64,000 nucleotides of DNA from Aureimonas sp. SK2 (GCF_029813115.1 NZ_JAPZDS010000002.1:412370-476369); one strand, 5' to 3'; numbered from the stretch's first letter, positions 35,093 through 45,687 are shown. The notes: generated from the letters alone by a model not told the origin. A program made the numbers and translations.

Positions 35093-36886
35093 ATGAACCA
35101 GATGACGATCGAGACCACCGTCCGCCAGATGACCGGAGCCCAGATGGTGGTCCAGGCGATGAAGGATCACGGCGTCGAGCATCTCTTCGGCTATCCCGGC
35201 GGCGCGGTCCTGCCGATCTACGACGCGCTGTTCCAGCAGTCCGACGTCAAGCACATCCTGGTCCGCCACGAGCAGGGCGCCGGCCATGCGGCCGAAGGCT
35301 ATGCCCGCTCCACCGGCAAGCCCGGCGTCATGCTGGTCACCTCCGGCCCCGGCGCGACCAATGCGGTCACGCCGCTCCAGGACGCGCTGATGGATTCCAT
35401 CCCGCTCGTCTGCATCACCGGCCAGGTTCCGACGACGCTGATCGGCTCCGACGCGTTCCAGGAATGCGACACGGTCGGCATCACGCGGCCCTGCACCAAG
35501 CACAACTGGCTGGTGAAGAGCGTCGAGGACCTCGCCGAGATCCTGCACGAGGCCTTCCACGTCGCGACCTCCGGCCGCCCCGGCCCGGTCGTCGTCGACA
35601 TCCCGAAGGACGTCCAGTTCGCGACCGGCACCTACACGCCGCCCTCGCTCTCGCGCGCCAAGGGGCGCTACCAGCCGAAGCTCGACGCCGACGGTGGGCG
35701 CATCCGCGCGGCCGTCGAGATGATGAAGGCCGCCAAGCGTCCGATCCTCTACACGGGCGGCGGCGTCATCAATTCAGGCCCTGAGGCTTCCAGGCTCCTG
35801 CGCGAACTCGTCGCCATGACCGGCTTCCCGATCACCTCGACCCTGATGGGCCTCGGCGCCTATCCGGCATCCGGCGAGAACTGGCTCGGCATGCTCGGCA
35901 TGCACGGCACCTACGAGGCCAACCTCGCCATGCACGGCTGCGACGTCATGGTCTGCATCGGCGCGCGCTTCGACGACCGGATCACCGGCCGCCTCGACGC
36001 CTTCTCGCCGGGCTCCAAGAAGATCCACATCGACATCGACCCCTCCCAGATCAACAAGAACGTGCGCGTCGACCTGCCGATCATCGGCGACGTCGCGCAC
36101 GTGCTCGAGGCGATGATCGGCATCTGGAAGGAGACCGGCGATTTCGCCGACCCGGCCGCCTTGGGCGAGTGGAAGGACAAGATCGCCGGGTGGAAGGCGC
36201 GCAACTGCCTGTCGTACAAGCAGGAAGGCGACCTCATCCTGCCGCAGCACGCGGTCAAGCGCCTCTACGAGCTGACCAAGGACCGCAAGACCTTCATCAC
36301 CACGGAGGTCGGCCAGCACCAGATGTGGGCCGCGCAGTTCTACGGCTTCGAGGAGCCGAACCGCTGGATGACCTCCGGCGGCCTCGGCACCATGGGCTAC
36401 GGCCTGCCGGCCGCCGTCGGCGTCCAGATCGCGCATCCGGACGCGCTGGTCATCGACATTGCGGGCGACGCCTCGATCCAGATGATGACACAGGAACTCT
36501 CGACCGCCGTCCAGCACGGCGCGCCCGTCAAGGTGTTCATCCTGAACAACCAGTACATGGGTATGGTTCGCCAGTGGCAGCAGCTGCTCCACGGCAACCG
36601 CCTGTCGAACAGCTACTCCGAGGCGATGCCGGACTTCGTCAAGCTCGCCGAGGCCTATGGCGGCACGGGCATCCGCATCGAGAACGCGGGCGACCTCGAC
36701 GCCGGCATCCGGGCGATGATCGACACGGATGGGCCGGTGATCGTCGACTGCTGCGTCGCCAACCTCACCAACTGCTTCCCGATGATCCCGTCCGGCAAGG
36801 CCCACAACGAGATCCTCCTGCCCGACGAGGCGAGCGACGACGCCGTCGCCAACGCCATCGACGCCAAGGGCAAGGCGCTGGTGTAG
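35093..36886 (+). CDS. ilvB: Acetolactate synthase, large catalytic subunit
   Basis: The 597-residue thiamine-diphosphate enzyme condenses pyruvate with pyruvate or 2-oxobutyrate, the first common step to valine, leucine and isoleucine. Motifs: FGYPGGAVLPIYDAL, RHEQGAGHAAEGYARSTG (catalytic Glu), MTSGGLGTMGYGLPAAVG, and the GD...NN diphosphate motif in GDASIQMMTQELSTAVQH to ILNNQYMGMVRQWQ. Start ATG 35093. It is the ilvI-type subunit paired with IlvH (37626-38207), but about 740 bases of vapBC-like DNA separate them. Confidence 0.96.
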   Translation: MNQMTIETTVRQMTGAQMVVQAMKDHGVEHLFGYPGGAVLPIYDALFQQSDVKHILVRHEQGAGHAAEGYARSTGKPGVMLVTSGPGATNAVTPLQDALMDSIPLVCITGQVPTTLIGSDAFQECDTVGITRPCTKHNWLVKSVEDLAEILHEAFHVATSGRPGPVVVDIPKDVQFATGTYTPPSLSRAKGRYQPKLDADGGRIRAAVEMMKAAKRPILYTGGGVINSGPEASRLLRELVAMTGFPITSTLMGLGAYPASGENWLGMLGMHGTYEANLAMHGCDVMVCIGARFDDRITGRLDAFSPGSKKIHIDIDPSQINKNVRVDLPIIGDVAHVLEAMIGIWKETGDFADPAALGEWKDKIAGWKARNCLSYKQEGDLILPQHAVKRLYELTKDRKTFITTEVGQHQMWAAQFYGFEEPNRWMTSGGLGTMGYGLPAAVGVQIAHPDALVIDIAGDASIQMMTQELSTAVQHGAPVKVFILNNQYMGMVRQWQQLLHGNRLSNSYSEAMPDFVKLAEAYGGTGIRIENAGDLDAGIRAMIDTDGPVIVDCCVANLTNCFPMIPSGKAHNEILLPDEASDDAVANAIDAKGKALV

Positions 36887-36905
36887 GATAGGCCGGCGGC
36901 CTATC
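36887..36905. repeat. Perfect inverted repeat after ilvB
   Basis: GATAGGCC (36887-36894), GGC loop, GGCCTATC (36898-36905). It starts one base after the ilvB stop codon and is followed by TTACCTT. It may be a terminator for ilvB, or the operator of the following vapBC-like pair, whose start is 33 bases away. Confidence 0.5.
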
Positions 36906-36937
36906 TTACCTTCGTCTTACCCGAAGGAGGTTTCGTC

Positions 36938-37221
36938 ATGGCCAGCACGAAGGTATCGAGCCGCGGGCAGGTCGTCCTGCCCGCGACCCTCCGCGCGGAA
37001 AGGGGTGGGGGCCAGGCACGGAACTCGAGGTGATCAATAGCGGGAAGGATGTCATCTTGCGCAGACGCTCGCGCAGGGAGGAACTCTACCCGCCGATTAC
37101 CATGGAGGAGGCCCTCGCCCGTCTTTCTCTTTACGAGGGGCCGCCGGTATCTGACGAGGAGATCGAGAAGAAGCTGACCGAGCATGCCCAGCGGGAATGG
37201 CGGCGTGAAAACGGCGATTGA
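36938..37221 (+). pseudogene. AbrB/MazE-type antitoxin gene (vapB-like), frameshifted
   Basis: The ATG at 36938 follows a near-ideal AAGGAGG. The first 20 codons read ASTKVSSRGQVVLPATLRAE, the swapped-hairpin AbrB DNA-binding fold. The frame then stops at 37031. The next frame continues the same family (PGTELEVINSGKDVILRRRS) and the C-terminal half that would bind the toxin, to 37221. Adding one G to the run at 37002-37005 would restore a continuous reading RAERGWGPGTELEV. Total length 284 is one short of a multiple of three. It is either a genuine one-base deletion or an error in a G-run. The toxin gene downstream is intact. Confidence 0.85.
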
Positions 37222-37600
37222 TACGAACGTCGTCGTCAGGTTCTTGGTGCGTGACGACGAGCGCCAAGCGTCCATCGCGCGCACGATCTTCACACAGGAT
37301 CGCGTCGTGCTGGTTGCGAGCGTGATCCTCGAAGTCGAATGGGTCCTGCGGGCTGGCTTCGGCTACGATGCCGGAATGCTGGACACGGCCTTCTCCACAC
37401 TCCTCGGACTCCCGAACGTTGAGATCGTCGGCGAGGGCGAACTGATCCTCGCGCTTGACGGTCTTCGCAATGGAATGGACTTCGCCGATGCCTTCCACCT
37501 CGCCCATTCTTCGGAAGCGGACGAGTTCGTAACCTTCCGCCGCGATTTTGCCCGTCGCACCAGCAAGACCCCCGACGCCGTCCCCGTCCGCCTCCTTTGA
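37205..37600 (+). CDS. PIN-domain toxin (VapC-like)
   Basis: The about 131-residue PIN nuclease has the acidic active site in place: Asp6 (AIDTNVVVRFLV), Glu in ILEVEWVLR (43/45) and Asp92/Asp95 in GMDFADAFHLA, with a further Asp in VTFRRDF. Such toxins cleave tRNA or rRNA. I favour GTG 37205 because it gives the family N-terminus (VKTAIDTN); ATG 37184 adds seven residues. It overlaps the antitoxin frame by 17 bases. It sits between ilvB and ilvH. If the antitoxin is truly broken, the toxin may be silent, dependent on another antitoxin, or of low activity. Confidence 0.88.
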   Translation: MKTAIDTNVVVRFLVRDDERQASIARTIFTQDRVVLVASVILEVEWVLRAGFGYDAGMLDTAFSTLLGLPNVEIVGEGELILALDGLRNGMDFADAFHLAHSSEADEFVTFRRDFARRTSKTPDAVPVRLL

Positions 37601-37625
37601 TCCCATTGTCACCCGAGTGAACCCC

Positions 37626-38207
37626 ATGAACCTACCCGTCCAGCCGCCCGCCTCCGCCTATTTCATCACCGACGACAAGCCGCCGGTCGTCGCGCGTACC
37701 CTGTCGATCGTGGTGGACAACGAGCCGGGCGTCCTGGCGCGGGTGATCGGCCTGTTTTCGGGCCGCGGCTACAACATCGAGAGCCTCACCGTCTCCGAGA
37801 CCGACCACAACAAGCATCTGTCGCGCATTACCGTCGTAACGCGCGGTGCGCCGGGCGTGATCGAGCAGGTGAAGAGCCAGCTCGACCGGATCGTGCCGGT
37901 GCACAAGGTCGTCGACCTCACCAAGACCGCGACCGGCCAGGGCGAGGACGGGCCGATCGAGCGCGAACTGGCGCTGGTGAAGGTGTCGGGGGCTGGCGAC
38001 GACCGCGTCGAGGCGCTTCGGCTCGCCGACGTCTTCCGCGCCAAGGTCGTGGATTCCACCACCGACCACTTCGTCTTCGAGATTACGGGCAAGACGTCGA
38101 AGATCGAGAAGTTCATCCAGATCATGGCGCCCCTCGGTCTTGTCGAGGTCTGCCGCACGGGCGTCGCCGCCATGAGCCGCGGCAAGGACCCGATCATCGA
38201 CGGCTGA
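37626..38207 (+). CDS. ilvH: Acetolactate synthase, small regulatory subunit
   Basis: The 193-residue protein has an N-terminal ACT domain (TLSIVVDNEPGVLARVIGLFSGRGYNIESLTV) that binds valine for feedback inhibition and a C-terminal ACT-like domain (IEKFIQIMAPLGLVEVCRTG). Length is slightly above E. coli IlvH (163) because of an N-terminal extension (NLPVQPPASAYFITDDKPP). Start ATG 37626 lies 25 bases after vapC, so it may be co-transcribed through the inserted module. Confidence 0.95.
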   Translation: MNLPVQPPASAYFITDDKPPVVARTLSIVVDNEPGVLARVIGLFSGRGYNIESLTVSETDHNKHLSRITVVTRGAPGVIEQVKSQLDRIVPVHKVVDLTKTATGQGEDGPIERELALVKVSGAGDDRVEALRLADVFRAKVVDSTTDHFVFEITGKTSKIEKFIQIMAPLGLVEVCRTGVAAMSRGKDPIIDG

Positions 38208-38308
38208 TGGCCGGGCGGCACGCCGCCGCGTTCCTGTCCCCAAGCGTCCCGCTCGGCCACCGGCCGGGCGTGGTCCTCCCGCGCCTTCTGTCAGCCGGAT
38301 CACCGACG

Positions 38309-38905
38309 ATGTCGTTCGAAGTCCTCCTCGCCCTCGCGACCTTTGCGGCCGTCTCCTCCGTCACACCCGGCCCCAACAACATCATGCTGATGACGTCCGG
38401 CGTGAACTTCGGCTTCCGGCGCACCATTCCGCACATGCTGGGGATCGAACTCGGCTTCGGTCTTCTGCTCCTGGCGGTCGGTGCGGGTCTCGGCGCGCTC
38501 CTCCATTCGGTGCCGGGTCTGCAGCTCGTCATGAAGGTCGCAAGCGCCGCCTATCTCCTGTGGCTTGCCTGGAAAATCGCCTTTTCCAAAGCTTCGGCCG
38601 AGCCGGCCGCCGGCGCGGAGAGGCCGATCACCTTCGGCCAGGCCGCCCTGTTCCAGGTCGTGAACCCCAAGGCCTGGGCGATGGCGCTGGTCGCCATGGG
38701 CGCCTATGTCAGCGCCAAGGCGCCGGTCCTGTCCATGCTCGTCGTGGTGGCGGCCTTCCTGATCGTCGGCATCCCGACCGCCGTGATCTGGACCGGCTTC
38801 GGAATGGGGCTGCGCACCTTCCTGGCCGACCCCAGGCGCCTTCGCATCTTCAACCTCGTCATGGGCCTCGCCCTCGTCGCCACGCTCTGGCCGCTCCTGC
38901 GCTGA
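38309..38905 (+). CDS. LysE/RhtB family amino-acid exporter
   Basis: The 198-residue membrane protein has about six helices, with the family hallmark VSSVTPGPNNIMLMTSGVNFGFRRTIPHMLGI near the start and FQVVNPKAWAMALVAMG in the centre. LysE/RhtB proteins export amino acids such as lysine, homoserine and threonine; the substrate here is not determinable. Its position behind ilvH makes branched-chain or homoserine-type efflux worth testing. ATG 38309 gives the normal N-terminus; the frame extends upstream to 38207 but lacks membrane character. Confidence 0.92.
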   Translation: MSFEVLLALATFAAVSSVTPGPNNIMLMTSGVNFGFRRTIPHMLGIELGFGLLLLAVGAGLGALLHSVPGLQLVMKVASAAYLLWLAWKIAFSKASAEPAAGAERPITFGQAALFQVVNPKAWAMALVAMGAYVSAKAPVLSMLVVVAAFLIVGIPTAVIWTGFGMGLRTFLADPRRLRIFNLVMGLALVATLWPLLR

Positions 38906-38945
38906 CGGCTTGCCGCCGGGCCGAATTTCTGCGACGCCGGCTCCC

Positions 38946-40073
38946 ATGAAGTTCTCACCCCAACAGGACGAGGCGCTCCAGCGGGTCGCCGACTGGCTCC
39001 GGCGCGGCGACCAGCCGATCTTCCGCCTCTTCGGCTATGCCGGCACGGGCAAGACGACGCTGGCGCGTCATTTCGCCGAAGGGGTGGAGGGCGGCGTCCA
39101 GTTCGCGGCTTTCACCGGCAAGGCTGCGCAGGTCCTGCGCTCCAAAGGCGCCAAGTCCGCCAAGACGATCCATTCGCTGATCTATCGCCCGCGCGGCGAG
39201 GAGGCGACGGACGACGAGGCGACGGGCACCGCGCGCGTCTCGCCGACCTTCTCGCTCAACCGCCAGAGCCCGGTCGCCAAGGCCAAGCTCGTGGTGGTCG
39301 ACGAATGTTCCATGGTGGACGAGGCGCTGGGGCGCGACCTCCTCTCCTTCGGAACGCCCATCCTGGTGCTCGGCGATCCCGGCCAGTTACCCCCGGTCTC
39401 CGGTGGCGGCTTCTTTACCGAGGCGGAACCCGACTTTCTGCTCACGGAAATCCATCGCCAGGCGCGCGACAATCCGATCCTGTCGCTGGCGCTCGACGCC
39501 CGCGAGGGACGCCCGCTGCCCTTCGGCGATCACGGCGCGGCCAAGGTGATCTCCAAGCGCGAGGTGGACCGCGACGAGGTGCTGGCCGCCGACCAGGTGC
39601 TGGTCGGCACCAACCGGACGCGCCGCCTCTACAACAACCGCCTGCGCGAGCTCAAAGGCTTCACCGGCCCGCTGCCGCAGTCCGGCGACAAGCTCGTCTG
39701 CCTGCGCAACGACCCGGCCAAGGGCCTCCTCAACGGCTCGCTCTGGCAAGTGATGACAGCCTCGCCCGAGACGGTGAAGCCCGGAACCAACCTCATCATC
39801 AAGCCGGATGACGACGACATCGATCGGGGCGCGGCCAAGATCAAGCTCCTGAAGGAAGCCTTCGAGAACCCGGCGGCCGAGGTGCCCTGGGCCACCAAGA
39901 AGCGCTACGACGACTTCGACTACGGCTACGCGCTGACCGTCCACAAGGCTCAAGGGTCGCAGTGGGACCACGTCATGCTGTTCGACGAGAGCTGGGCCTT
40001 CAAGGATTCCCGCGAGCGCTGGCTCTACACCGCCATCACCCGCGCCGCCGAGCGTCTGACCATCGTGAAGTGA
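38946..40073 (+). CDS. RecD-like/phage Dda-like superfamily 1B DNA helicase
   Basis: The 375-residue protein has Walker [15 protein letters not shown] (about 28-41), Walker [40 protein letters not shown] and a UvrD_C_2-like end [19 protein letters not shown] with [13 protein letters not shown]. It is a single-subunit SF1B 5'-3' helicase relative about half the size of RecD2, similar to T4 Dda. Cellular homologues are common in Rhizobiales. The substrate is unknown. Confidence 0.9.
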   Translation: MKFSPQQDEALQRVADWLRRGDQPIFRLFGYAGTGKTTLARHFAEGVEGGVQFAAFTGKAAQVLRSKGAKSAKTIHSLIYRPRGEEATDDEATGTARVSPTFSLNRQSPVAKAKLVVVDECSMVDEALGRDLLSFGTPILVLGDPGQLPPVSGGGFFTEAEPDFLLTEIHRQARDNPILSLALDAREGRPLPFGDHGAAKVISKREVDRDEVLAADQVLVGTNRTRRLYNNRLRELKGFTGPLPQSGDKLVCLRNDPAKGLLNGSLWQVMTASPETVKPGTNLIIKPDDDDIDRGAAKIKLLKEAFENPAAEVPWATKKRYDDFDYGYALTVHKAQGSQWDHVMLFDESWAFKDSRERWLYTAITRAAERLTIVK

Positions 40074-40107
40074 ACCGGGCGCCTGCCCGAAACCGGAGAC
40101 GACTTGG

Positions 40108-40848
40108 ATGCCCTGCCAACTGTCGGTCAATCTCAACGCCGTCGCCATGCTGCGCAACCGGCGGGACCTGCCTTGGCCGAGCGTCGAGGGGCTCGGCCGG
40201 ATCGCGCTGGAGGCGGGCGCCCATGGGCTGACGGTGCATCCGCGCCCGGACCAGCGCCACATCCGCTTCTCCGACCTGCCGGTCCTGCGCCGGCTGATCG
40301 ACGCCGAGTTTCCCGACGCCGAGTTCAATATCGAGGGTTATCCTACCGAGGACTTCCTGCAGCTCGTCCTCCGGAATCGCCCCGAACAGGTGACGCTGGT
40401 GCCGGACGATCCGTCCCAGCCGACCTCCGATCACGGCTGGGACTTCGCCGCCGACGCCGCGCTGCTGAAGGGGGCCGTCGGGCGCTTGAAAGGGGAGGGC
40501 ATGCGCGTCTCGCTTTTCGCCGACGCCGATCCCGCGATCATGGGGCTCGCGGCCCAAACCGGCTGCGACCGGGTGGAGCTCTATACTGGACCCTATGGCG
40601 GCACGCATTCCGATCCCGTCGCGGCCAAGGCCTGGCTGGAGCGGCTCGGCGCCGCTGGGGACGCCGCCACGGCGGCGGGCCTCGGGCTGAACGCCGGCCA
40701 CGACCTGACGGTCGCCAACCTGCCGCCGCTGGTGCGACGCCTGCCGCAACTGGCGGAGGTTTCGATCGGCCACGGCCTGACGGCCGACGCGCTGGAGCAC
40801 GGCATGGCCGGCTCCGTGCGCCGCTTCATCGCCGCTTGCGCCGGCTGA
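40108..40848 (+). CDS. pdxJ: Pyridoxine 5'-phosphate synthase
   Basis: The 246-residue TIM-barrel enzyme reads [15 protein letters not shown] at the start, [16 protein letters not shown] (substrate-binding His and Arg), and [14 protein letters not shown] near the end with the conserved His. It condenses 3-amino-2-oxopropyl phosphate and deoxyxylulose 5-phosphate to pyridoxine 5'-phosphate. Length and motifs are typical. Confidence 0.96.
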   Translation: MPCQLSVNLNAVAMLRNRRDLPWPSVEGLGRIALEAGAHGLTVHPRPDQRHIRFSDLPVLRRLIDAEFPDAEFNIEGYPTEDFLQLVLRNRPEQVTLVPDDPSQPTSDHGWDFAADAALLKGAVGRLKGEGMRVSLFADADPAIMGLAAQTGCDRVELYTGPYGGTHSDPVAAKAWLERLGAAGDAATAAGLGLNAGHDLTVANLPPLVRRLPQLAEVSIGHGLTADALEHGMAGSVRRFIAACAG

Positions 40849-40864
40849 GCGCCGGAAACGAAAA

Positions 40865-40892
40865 CCGCCGCGCCCCTTTCGAGGCGCGGCGG
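40865..40892 (-). terminator. Stem-loop between pdxJ and the chemoreceptor
   Basis: CCGCCGCGCC (40865-40874) and GGCGCGGCGG (40883-40892) form a 10-bp stem around CCTTTCGA. On the minus strand it is followed by TTTT, so it fits an intrinsic terminator for the chemoreceptor gene; on the plus strand no T run follows. Confidence 0.7.
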
Positions 40893-40921
40893 CGAGAGGA
40901 TCGCGCGGCGTAAGGGCGCCG

Positions 40922-42859
40922 TCAGAACTCCTCCCAGCTGTCCTCGGCCTGGGCGGCTTTCGCCGCCGCGCCACCTCGACCGGTGGACCGCATTTGCGGC
41001 ACCGCGTGAGACGGGGCGTGGGCCGGCGCCGGAGTGGCGGCGCGCCGGGCGGCTGGAGCCGAGGCCGCGGGTCTGCCACGTGCGGCGACCTGGAACCCGC
41101 CGACCAGCATGCCCAGCGCCTCCGTCTCGCCCGACAGGCCTTGCGCGGCGGCGGTCGTCTCCTCGACCATGGCCGCGTTCTGCTGCGTGACCTTGTCCAT
41201 CTGATCGGCGGCGGTGGACACTTCCTTCAGCGACACCGCCTGCTCGCGGGCCGCGTCCGCCATCTCGGCGATGGCCTGCGCCACGCCGCCGACCTGGGTC
41301 ACGATCGCCTCGAGGCTCCGGCCCGACGCCGTCACCAGTTCCACCCCCGACGACACCTGGTCGCCGGACGCCTGGATCAGCGTCTTGATCTCTTTGGCCG
41401 CCTCCGCCGAGCGCTGGGCGAGCCCGCGCACCTCCTGCGCCACCACCGCAAAGCCCCGGCCGGCTTCCCCGGCGCGCGCGGCCTCGACGCCCGCGTTCAG
41501 CGCCAGGAGGTTGGTCTGGAAGGCGATCTCGTCGATGACGCCGATGATGTTGCCGATGCGCTGGGAGGAGGCCTCGATCTCGCTCATGGCCGAGACGGCA
41601 CGCGCCACGACCTCGCCGCCGCGCTCGGCCTCGCGGCAGGCGGTGGCGGCGGACTGGCGGGCGGCGTCGGCACGCGCGGCCGTGTCGCCGACGCCGCGCG
41701 TCACCTCGCCGAGCGCCGCGACGGTCTCTTCGAGGCTCGCCGCCTGCTGCTCGGTGCGCTGGGAAAGGTCGCCGGCGGCCACCGTGATCTCGGACAGGCC
41801 CGACCGCATGGCGCCGACGGCGGAGACGACCTGTCCGATCGTGTCCTCGAGCTGGGCGACGGACTGGTTGAACTGGGCGCGGATGGGCTCGAACTCGGGC
41901 GCGACGGCCCGGTCCATGCGGGCGGTGAGGTCGCCCGCGGCCAGCTTGGCGAAGCCGGCCTCGACGGCATGGACGAAGGCGCGCAGGTCCTCCGCCTTGG
42001 CGCTGTCGATCGCCGACTGGCGGTCGCGCTGTTCGGTCTGCGCGCGGCGGGCGGCGTCGGCTTCGGCCGCGAGGCGCACGCGCTCGAGCCCGGCCTCCTT
42101 GAAGACCTGCACGGAACGCGCCATCACGCCGATCTCGTCGCGGCGCTGCTGACCCTCCACGGGGACCTCGAAGCGGCCGTTCGCCAGTTCGTCCATGCGC
42201 TGGGTCAGCCGCTTCAGCGGGCCGGTAATTCCCTTGGTCGAGATGACGATCGCACCCCCGACGCCGAGCAAGATGGCGCAGAGAGTGCCGATCACCGAGG
42301 TCATGATGGCGGACTGTGCCCCTTCCGACAGGCTGTCGGAACGAGCCTTGTTCTCGTTGAGGATCTGGTCGCTCAAGGGGATCACCAGCTTGGTCAAGTC
42401 GACCATGGCCCCGTCCATCCTCGACAGCTCGGCCCGCGCGTTCTCATCCTGGTTGCTGCGGCCGAGGTCGATAGCGGTGCGTGCCATCCGCAGGGCCTGT
42501 CCCATAGCCGCGTCGACCTCGGCCACGGCCGCTGCTTCGTCCGTCAGGTTGGCTTTAGCGACCGCCATGTAGGACGCGACGGAGTCGTTTGCGGCCTGGA
42601 AGGCGGCAATCGCGGCGTCCATCCGGGCCGCGTCGTTGTAGACCATGGTCCGATAGGCAGCGTAGGCCGCCTGGTTCGCCGCGCGGTTCGCCCGCAGGAG
42701 ATTGATCGAGCCGACCGAACGGACCTCGACGATCTCCGCGAACGCGTCGTTCATCTGGTTCATGCGCACGGCGGAATAGGCCGAGATCAGCAGGCCGATC
42801 ACAGCGATGGTGAGGACGGCCCCAAGAATCTTGGTCGAAATCTTAATGTTGCTGAGCAT
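40922..42859 (-). CDS. Methyl-accepting chemotaxis protein with C-terminal WEEF tether
   Basis: The 645-residue receptor has a first membrane helix (residues 11-29), a periplasmic helical sensor region of about 150 residues, a second helix (about 186-208), HAMP domain ([21 protein letters not shown]), a second HAMP-like linker, and the signalling domain with the hairpin tip [24 protein letters not shown]. The protein ends DSWEEF, the kind of W-x-x-F pentapeptide that tethers CheR/CheB. The ligand is unknown. ATG 42859 is preferred over an in-frame TTG 42868. A close paralogue of identical length is at 52995-54932. Confidence 0.93.
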   Translation of the reverse strand: MLSNIKISTKILGAVLTIAVIGLLISAYSAVRMNQMNDAFAEIVEVRSVGSINLLRANRAANQAAYAAYRTMVYNDAARMDAAIAAFQAANDSVASYMAVAKANLTDEAAAVAEVDAAMGQALRMARTAIDLGRSNQDENARAELSRMDGAMVDLTKLVIPLSDQILNENKARSDSLSEGAQSAIMTSVIGTLCAILLGVGGAIVISTKGITGPLKRLTQRMDELANGRFEVPVEGQQRRDEIGVMARSVQVFKEAGLERVRLAAEADAARRAQTEQRDRQSAIDSAKAEDLRAFVHAVEAGFAKLAAGDLTARMDRAVAPEFEPIRAQFNQSVAQLEDTIGQVVSAVGAMRSGLSEITVAAGDLSQRTEQQAASLEETVAALGEVTRGVGDTAARADAARQSAATACREAERGGEVVARAVSAMSEIEASSQRIGNIIGVIDEIAFQTNLLALNAGVEAARAGEAGRGFAVVAQEVRGLAQRSAEAAKEIKTLIQASGDQVSSGVELVTASGRSLEAIVTQVGGVAQAIAEMADAAREQAVSLKEVSTAADQMDKVTQQNAAMVEETTAAAQGLSGETEALGMLVGGFQVAARGRPAASAPAARRAATPAPAHAPSHAVPQMRSTGRGGAAAKAAQAEDSWEEF

Positions 42860-42886
42860 GATGTACAACCTGTGGATGAATGACAG

Positions 42887-42902
42887 GTAAAGTATTCTTT
42901 AC
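42887..42902. promoter_or_regulatory. Perfect palindrome in the chemoreceptor leader
   Basis: GTAAAG-TATT-CTTTAC has perfect 6-bp arms, 28 bases before the ATG of the chemoreceptor (minus strand). It may be an operator or a leader hairpin. The remaining intergenic DNA to 43152 is AT-rich and shows no gene. Confidence 0.45.
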
Positions 42903-43152
42903 GGGAAAAGTTAAATTCGCGTGATCGAATTCATGTGACGGCGAAGTGATGTCTCCCAATCAGCTTGCGGAAAGCTACGGTTACCGCTCATGGGCAAGTC
43001 GTCGCACAATACAACCTAGAAGTTATGGTGCACAATCAGAAATAGTGTTGTGTGCCGTCCAGCAGAGCCATCCCCTCGATGTCGTCGCGGCGGGACCGGA
43101 CGGTGTTTCGTCGTATCCGCTTGCCAAGCGCGGCGGACCCCGCTAAACGCCA

Positions 43153-43171
43153 GTACCGTAACGTACGGTAC
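43153..43171. promoter_or_regulatory. 19-bp palindromic operator upstream of the TetR gene
   Basis: GTACCGTA-ACG-TACGGTAC has perfect 8-bp arms, 31 bases before the GTG of the TetR gene. It is the size and symmetry expected for a TetR-family dimer and indicates autoregulation, possibly also control of ilvC downstream. Confidence 0.7.
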
Positions 43172-43201
43172 GCTCCATGCGGCGTGTCGAAGGGGGCAGG
43201 G

Positions 43202-43873
43202 GTGAACGGAACGGTCGAGATCGACGGACGGCCGATGACGAAGCGTCAGGGCGAGGTGCTCGACGCCGCGCTGGCGCTCCTCGTCTCCGACGACGAGAGC
43301 CTGACCATGACCGCCGTCGCGCGCCGCGCGAGCTGTTCCAAGGAAACGCTCTACAAGTGGTTCGGCGGCCGGGACGGTCTCCTGACCGCGACCGTCCAAT
43401 GGCAGGCCTCCAAGGTGCGTGCCGTGCCGCTCGACCCGCAGACGCTGGACCGCAAGCGGCTTGAGGCGAGTCTTCTCGGCTTTGCCACCGACTGGCTCAC
43501 CGTCCTGTCCGGCGAGACGTCGATCGCGCTCAACCGGCTCGCCGTCGGGCATGCCGGCTCCGAGCGGCGCGACCTCGGCGCCATCGTCCTCGAAAACGGC
43601 CCGGCCGCCATGCGACGCCGCCTGGGGAGCGTGCTCGAAGCCGGGCGGCGGGCCGGGCTTTTGGCCTTCTCTGACACGGACCAGGCCTTCTCCACCTTCT
43701 TCGGCCTCACCGTGCGCGACACGCAGATCCGCCTCCTGCTGGGTGATCGGCCGGCGCCCGGCCCGGCCGAAATCGAGCGCGCGGCCCGTGCCGCGACCGA
43801 ACAGTTCTTCGTCCTCTTCGGGACGAGCGATGAAACGGGCGCCAGCGCCCGTCGAACCCCATCCGGCGCCTGA
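43202..43873 (+). CDS. TetR/AcrR family transcriptional regulator
   Basis: The 223-residue protein has an N-terminal TetR DNA-binding domain (MTKRQGEVLDAALALLV, MTAVARRASCSKETLYKWFGGRDGLL with the helix-turn-helix) and an all-helical C-terminal ligand domain (about 90-200). I prefer GTG 43202, behind GGGGGCAGGG; ATG 43235 is the other option. A perfect palindrome (43153-43171) lies in front. The gene precedes ilvC by 30 bases on the same strand, so it probably co-transcribes with or regulates ilvC. The effector is unknown. Confidence 0.88.
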   Translation: MNGTVEIDGRPMTKRQGEVLDAALALLVSDDESLTMTAVARRASCSKETLYKWFGGRDGLLTATVQWQASKVRAVPLDPQTLDRKRLEASLLGFATDWLTVLSGETSIALNRLAVGHAGSERRDLGAIVLENGPAAMRRRLGSVLEAGRRAGLLAFSDTDQAFSTFFGLTVRDTQIRLLLGDRPAPGPAEIERAARAATEQFFVLFGTSDETGASARRTPSGA

Positions 43874-44921
<1,048 letters not shown>

Positions 44922-44923
<2 letters not shown>

Positions 44924-44968
44924 AGCATTTCCGGCGAGCGCCGAGGCGCTGCGCCCCGGAAACGCTTC
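44922..44968 (+). terminator. Terminator after ilvC
   Basis: GAAGCATTTCCGG (44922-44934) pairs with CCGGAAACGCTTC (44956-44968) with one mismatch and encloses an AGCGCC/GGCGCT inner hairpin. Few Ts follow (GTTT at about 44973). Confidence 0.6.
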
Positions 44969-45107
44969 GGCTGTTTCCGGACATGACGAAAGGGCAGGGG
45001 CGTGGACGCAAGTTCACGCCCCTGTCGCATACAGGGATCCCTAGCGATTCAGCGGATGCTAACCTTTCGGAGCGAGACTCCGGCCATGTAAACGACGCGA
45101 GGGTCTC

Positions 45108-45512
45108 ATGGTCGCCGTTTCCCAGCCCGCCAGCGATGACAACGAGCGCCGCGTCGCCCCTCGCACCCGCACGCTGAAGCGCGCGAAGATCCTGTTCAAC
45201 AACCGTTTCTCGACCTTCGACTGCACGGTGCGCAACATCTCGGCGACCGGCGCGCTCCTGATGATGGATCAGGCGGTGCCGCTTCCCAAGGTCTTCGAGA
45301 TTCGGATCGGCGACGACGAGGCCGTGCACCGCGCCAAGCTGGTCTATCGGCGCGACAGCTTCGTCGGGATCCATTTCCTCGACGGCGTGGAGGAGGTGGG
45401 CGAAGCGGGATCCGGCCAAGACGCGCCGGTGATGCCAAGCGAAAGCCTGCGGATCCACCAGCGCCCCCTGCCGCCCGTCCTTGCCGCACAACTGCCCTGG
45501 ACCCGCCGCTGA
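45108..45512 (+). CDS. PilZ domain protein
   Basis: The 134-residue protein has the PilZ c-di-GMP-binding motifs: R-x-x-x-R in ERRVAPRTRT (residues 13-22) and N-x-S-x-x-G in VRNISATGALLMM (about 42-54), then a beta barrel to GIHFLDGVEE and a short Pro-rich tail. It is probably a c-di-GMP receptor, and fits with the EAL and GGDEF proteins in this window. No membrane or enzyme domain is visible, and the partner is unknown. Confidence 0.9.
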   Translation: MVAVSQPASDDNERRVAPRTRTLKRAKILFNNRFSTFDCTVRNISATGALLMMDQAVPLPKVFEIRIGDDEAVHRAKLVYRRDSFVGIHFLDGVEEVGEAGSGQDAPVMPSESLRIHQRPLPPVLAAQLPWTRR

Positions 45513-45611
45513 GCCGAATTGGAGATCGACGGCATTTGCCGCTGGACATCGGGGGCGAGTTCGACTAGAAGCCCCCTCAGACGCGGGGCGCGACAGTGGC
45601 CCCAGCGTTCC

Positions 45612-45687
<76 letters not shown>

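Noticed and set aside
36990..37033. Programmed -1 frameshift in the antitoxin gene
   Set aside because: The zero-frame codons GAA AGG GGT GGG GGC do not give a slippery heptamer where both tRNAs could re-pair, and no stimulatory structure is obvious; a missing G explains the change more simply.
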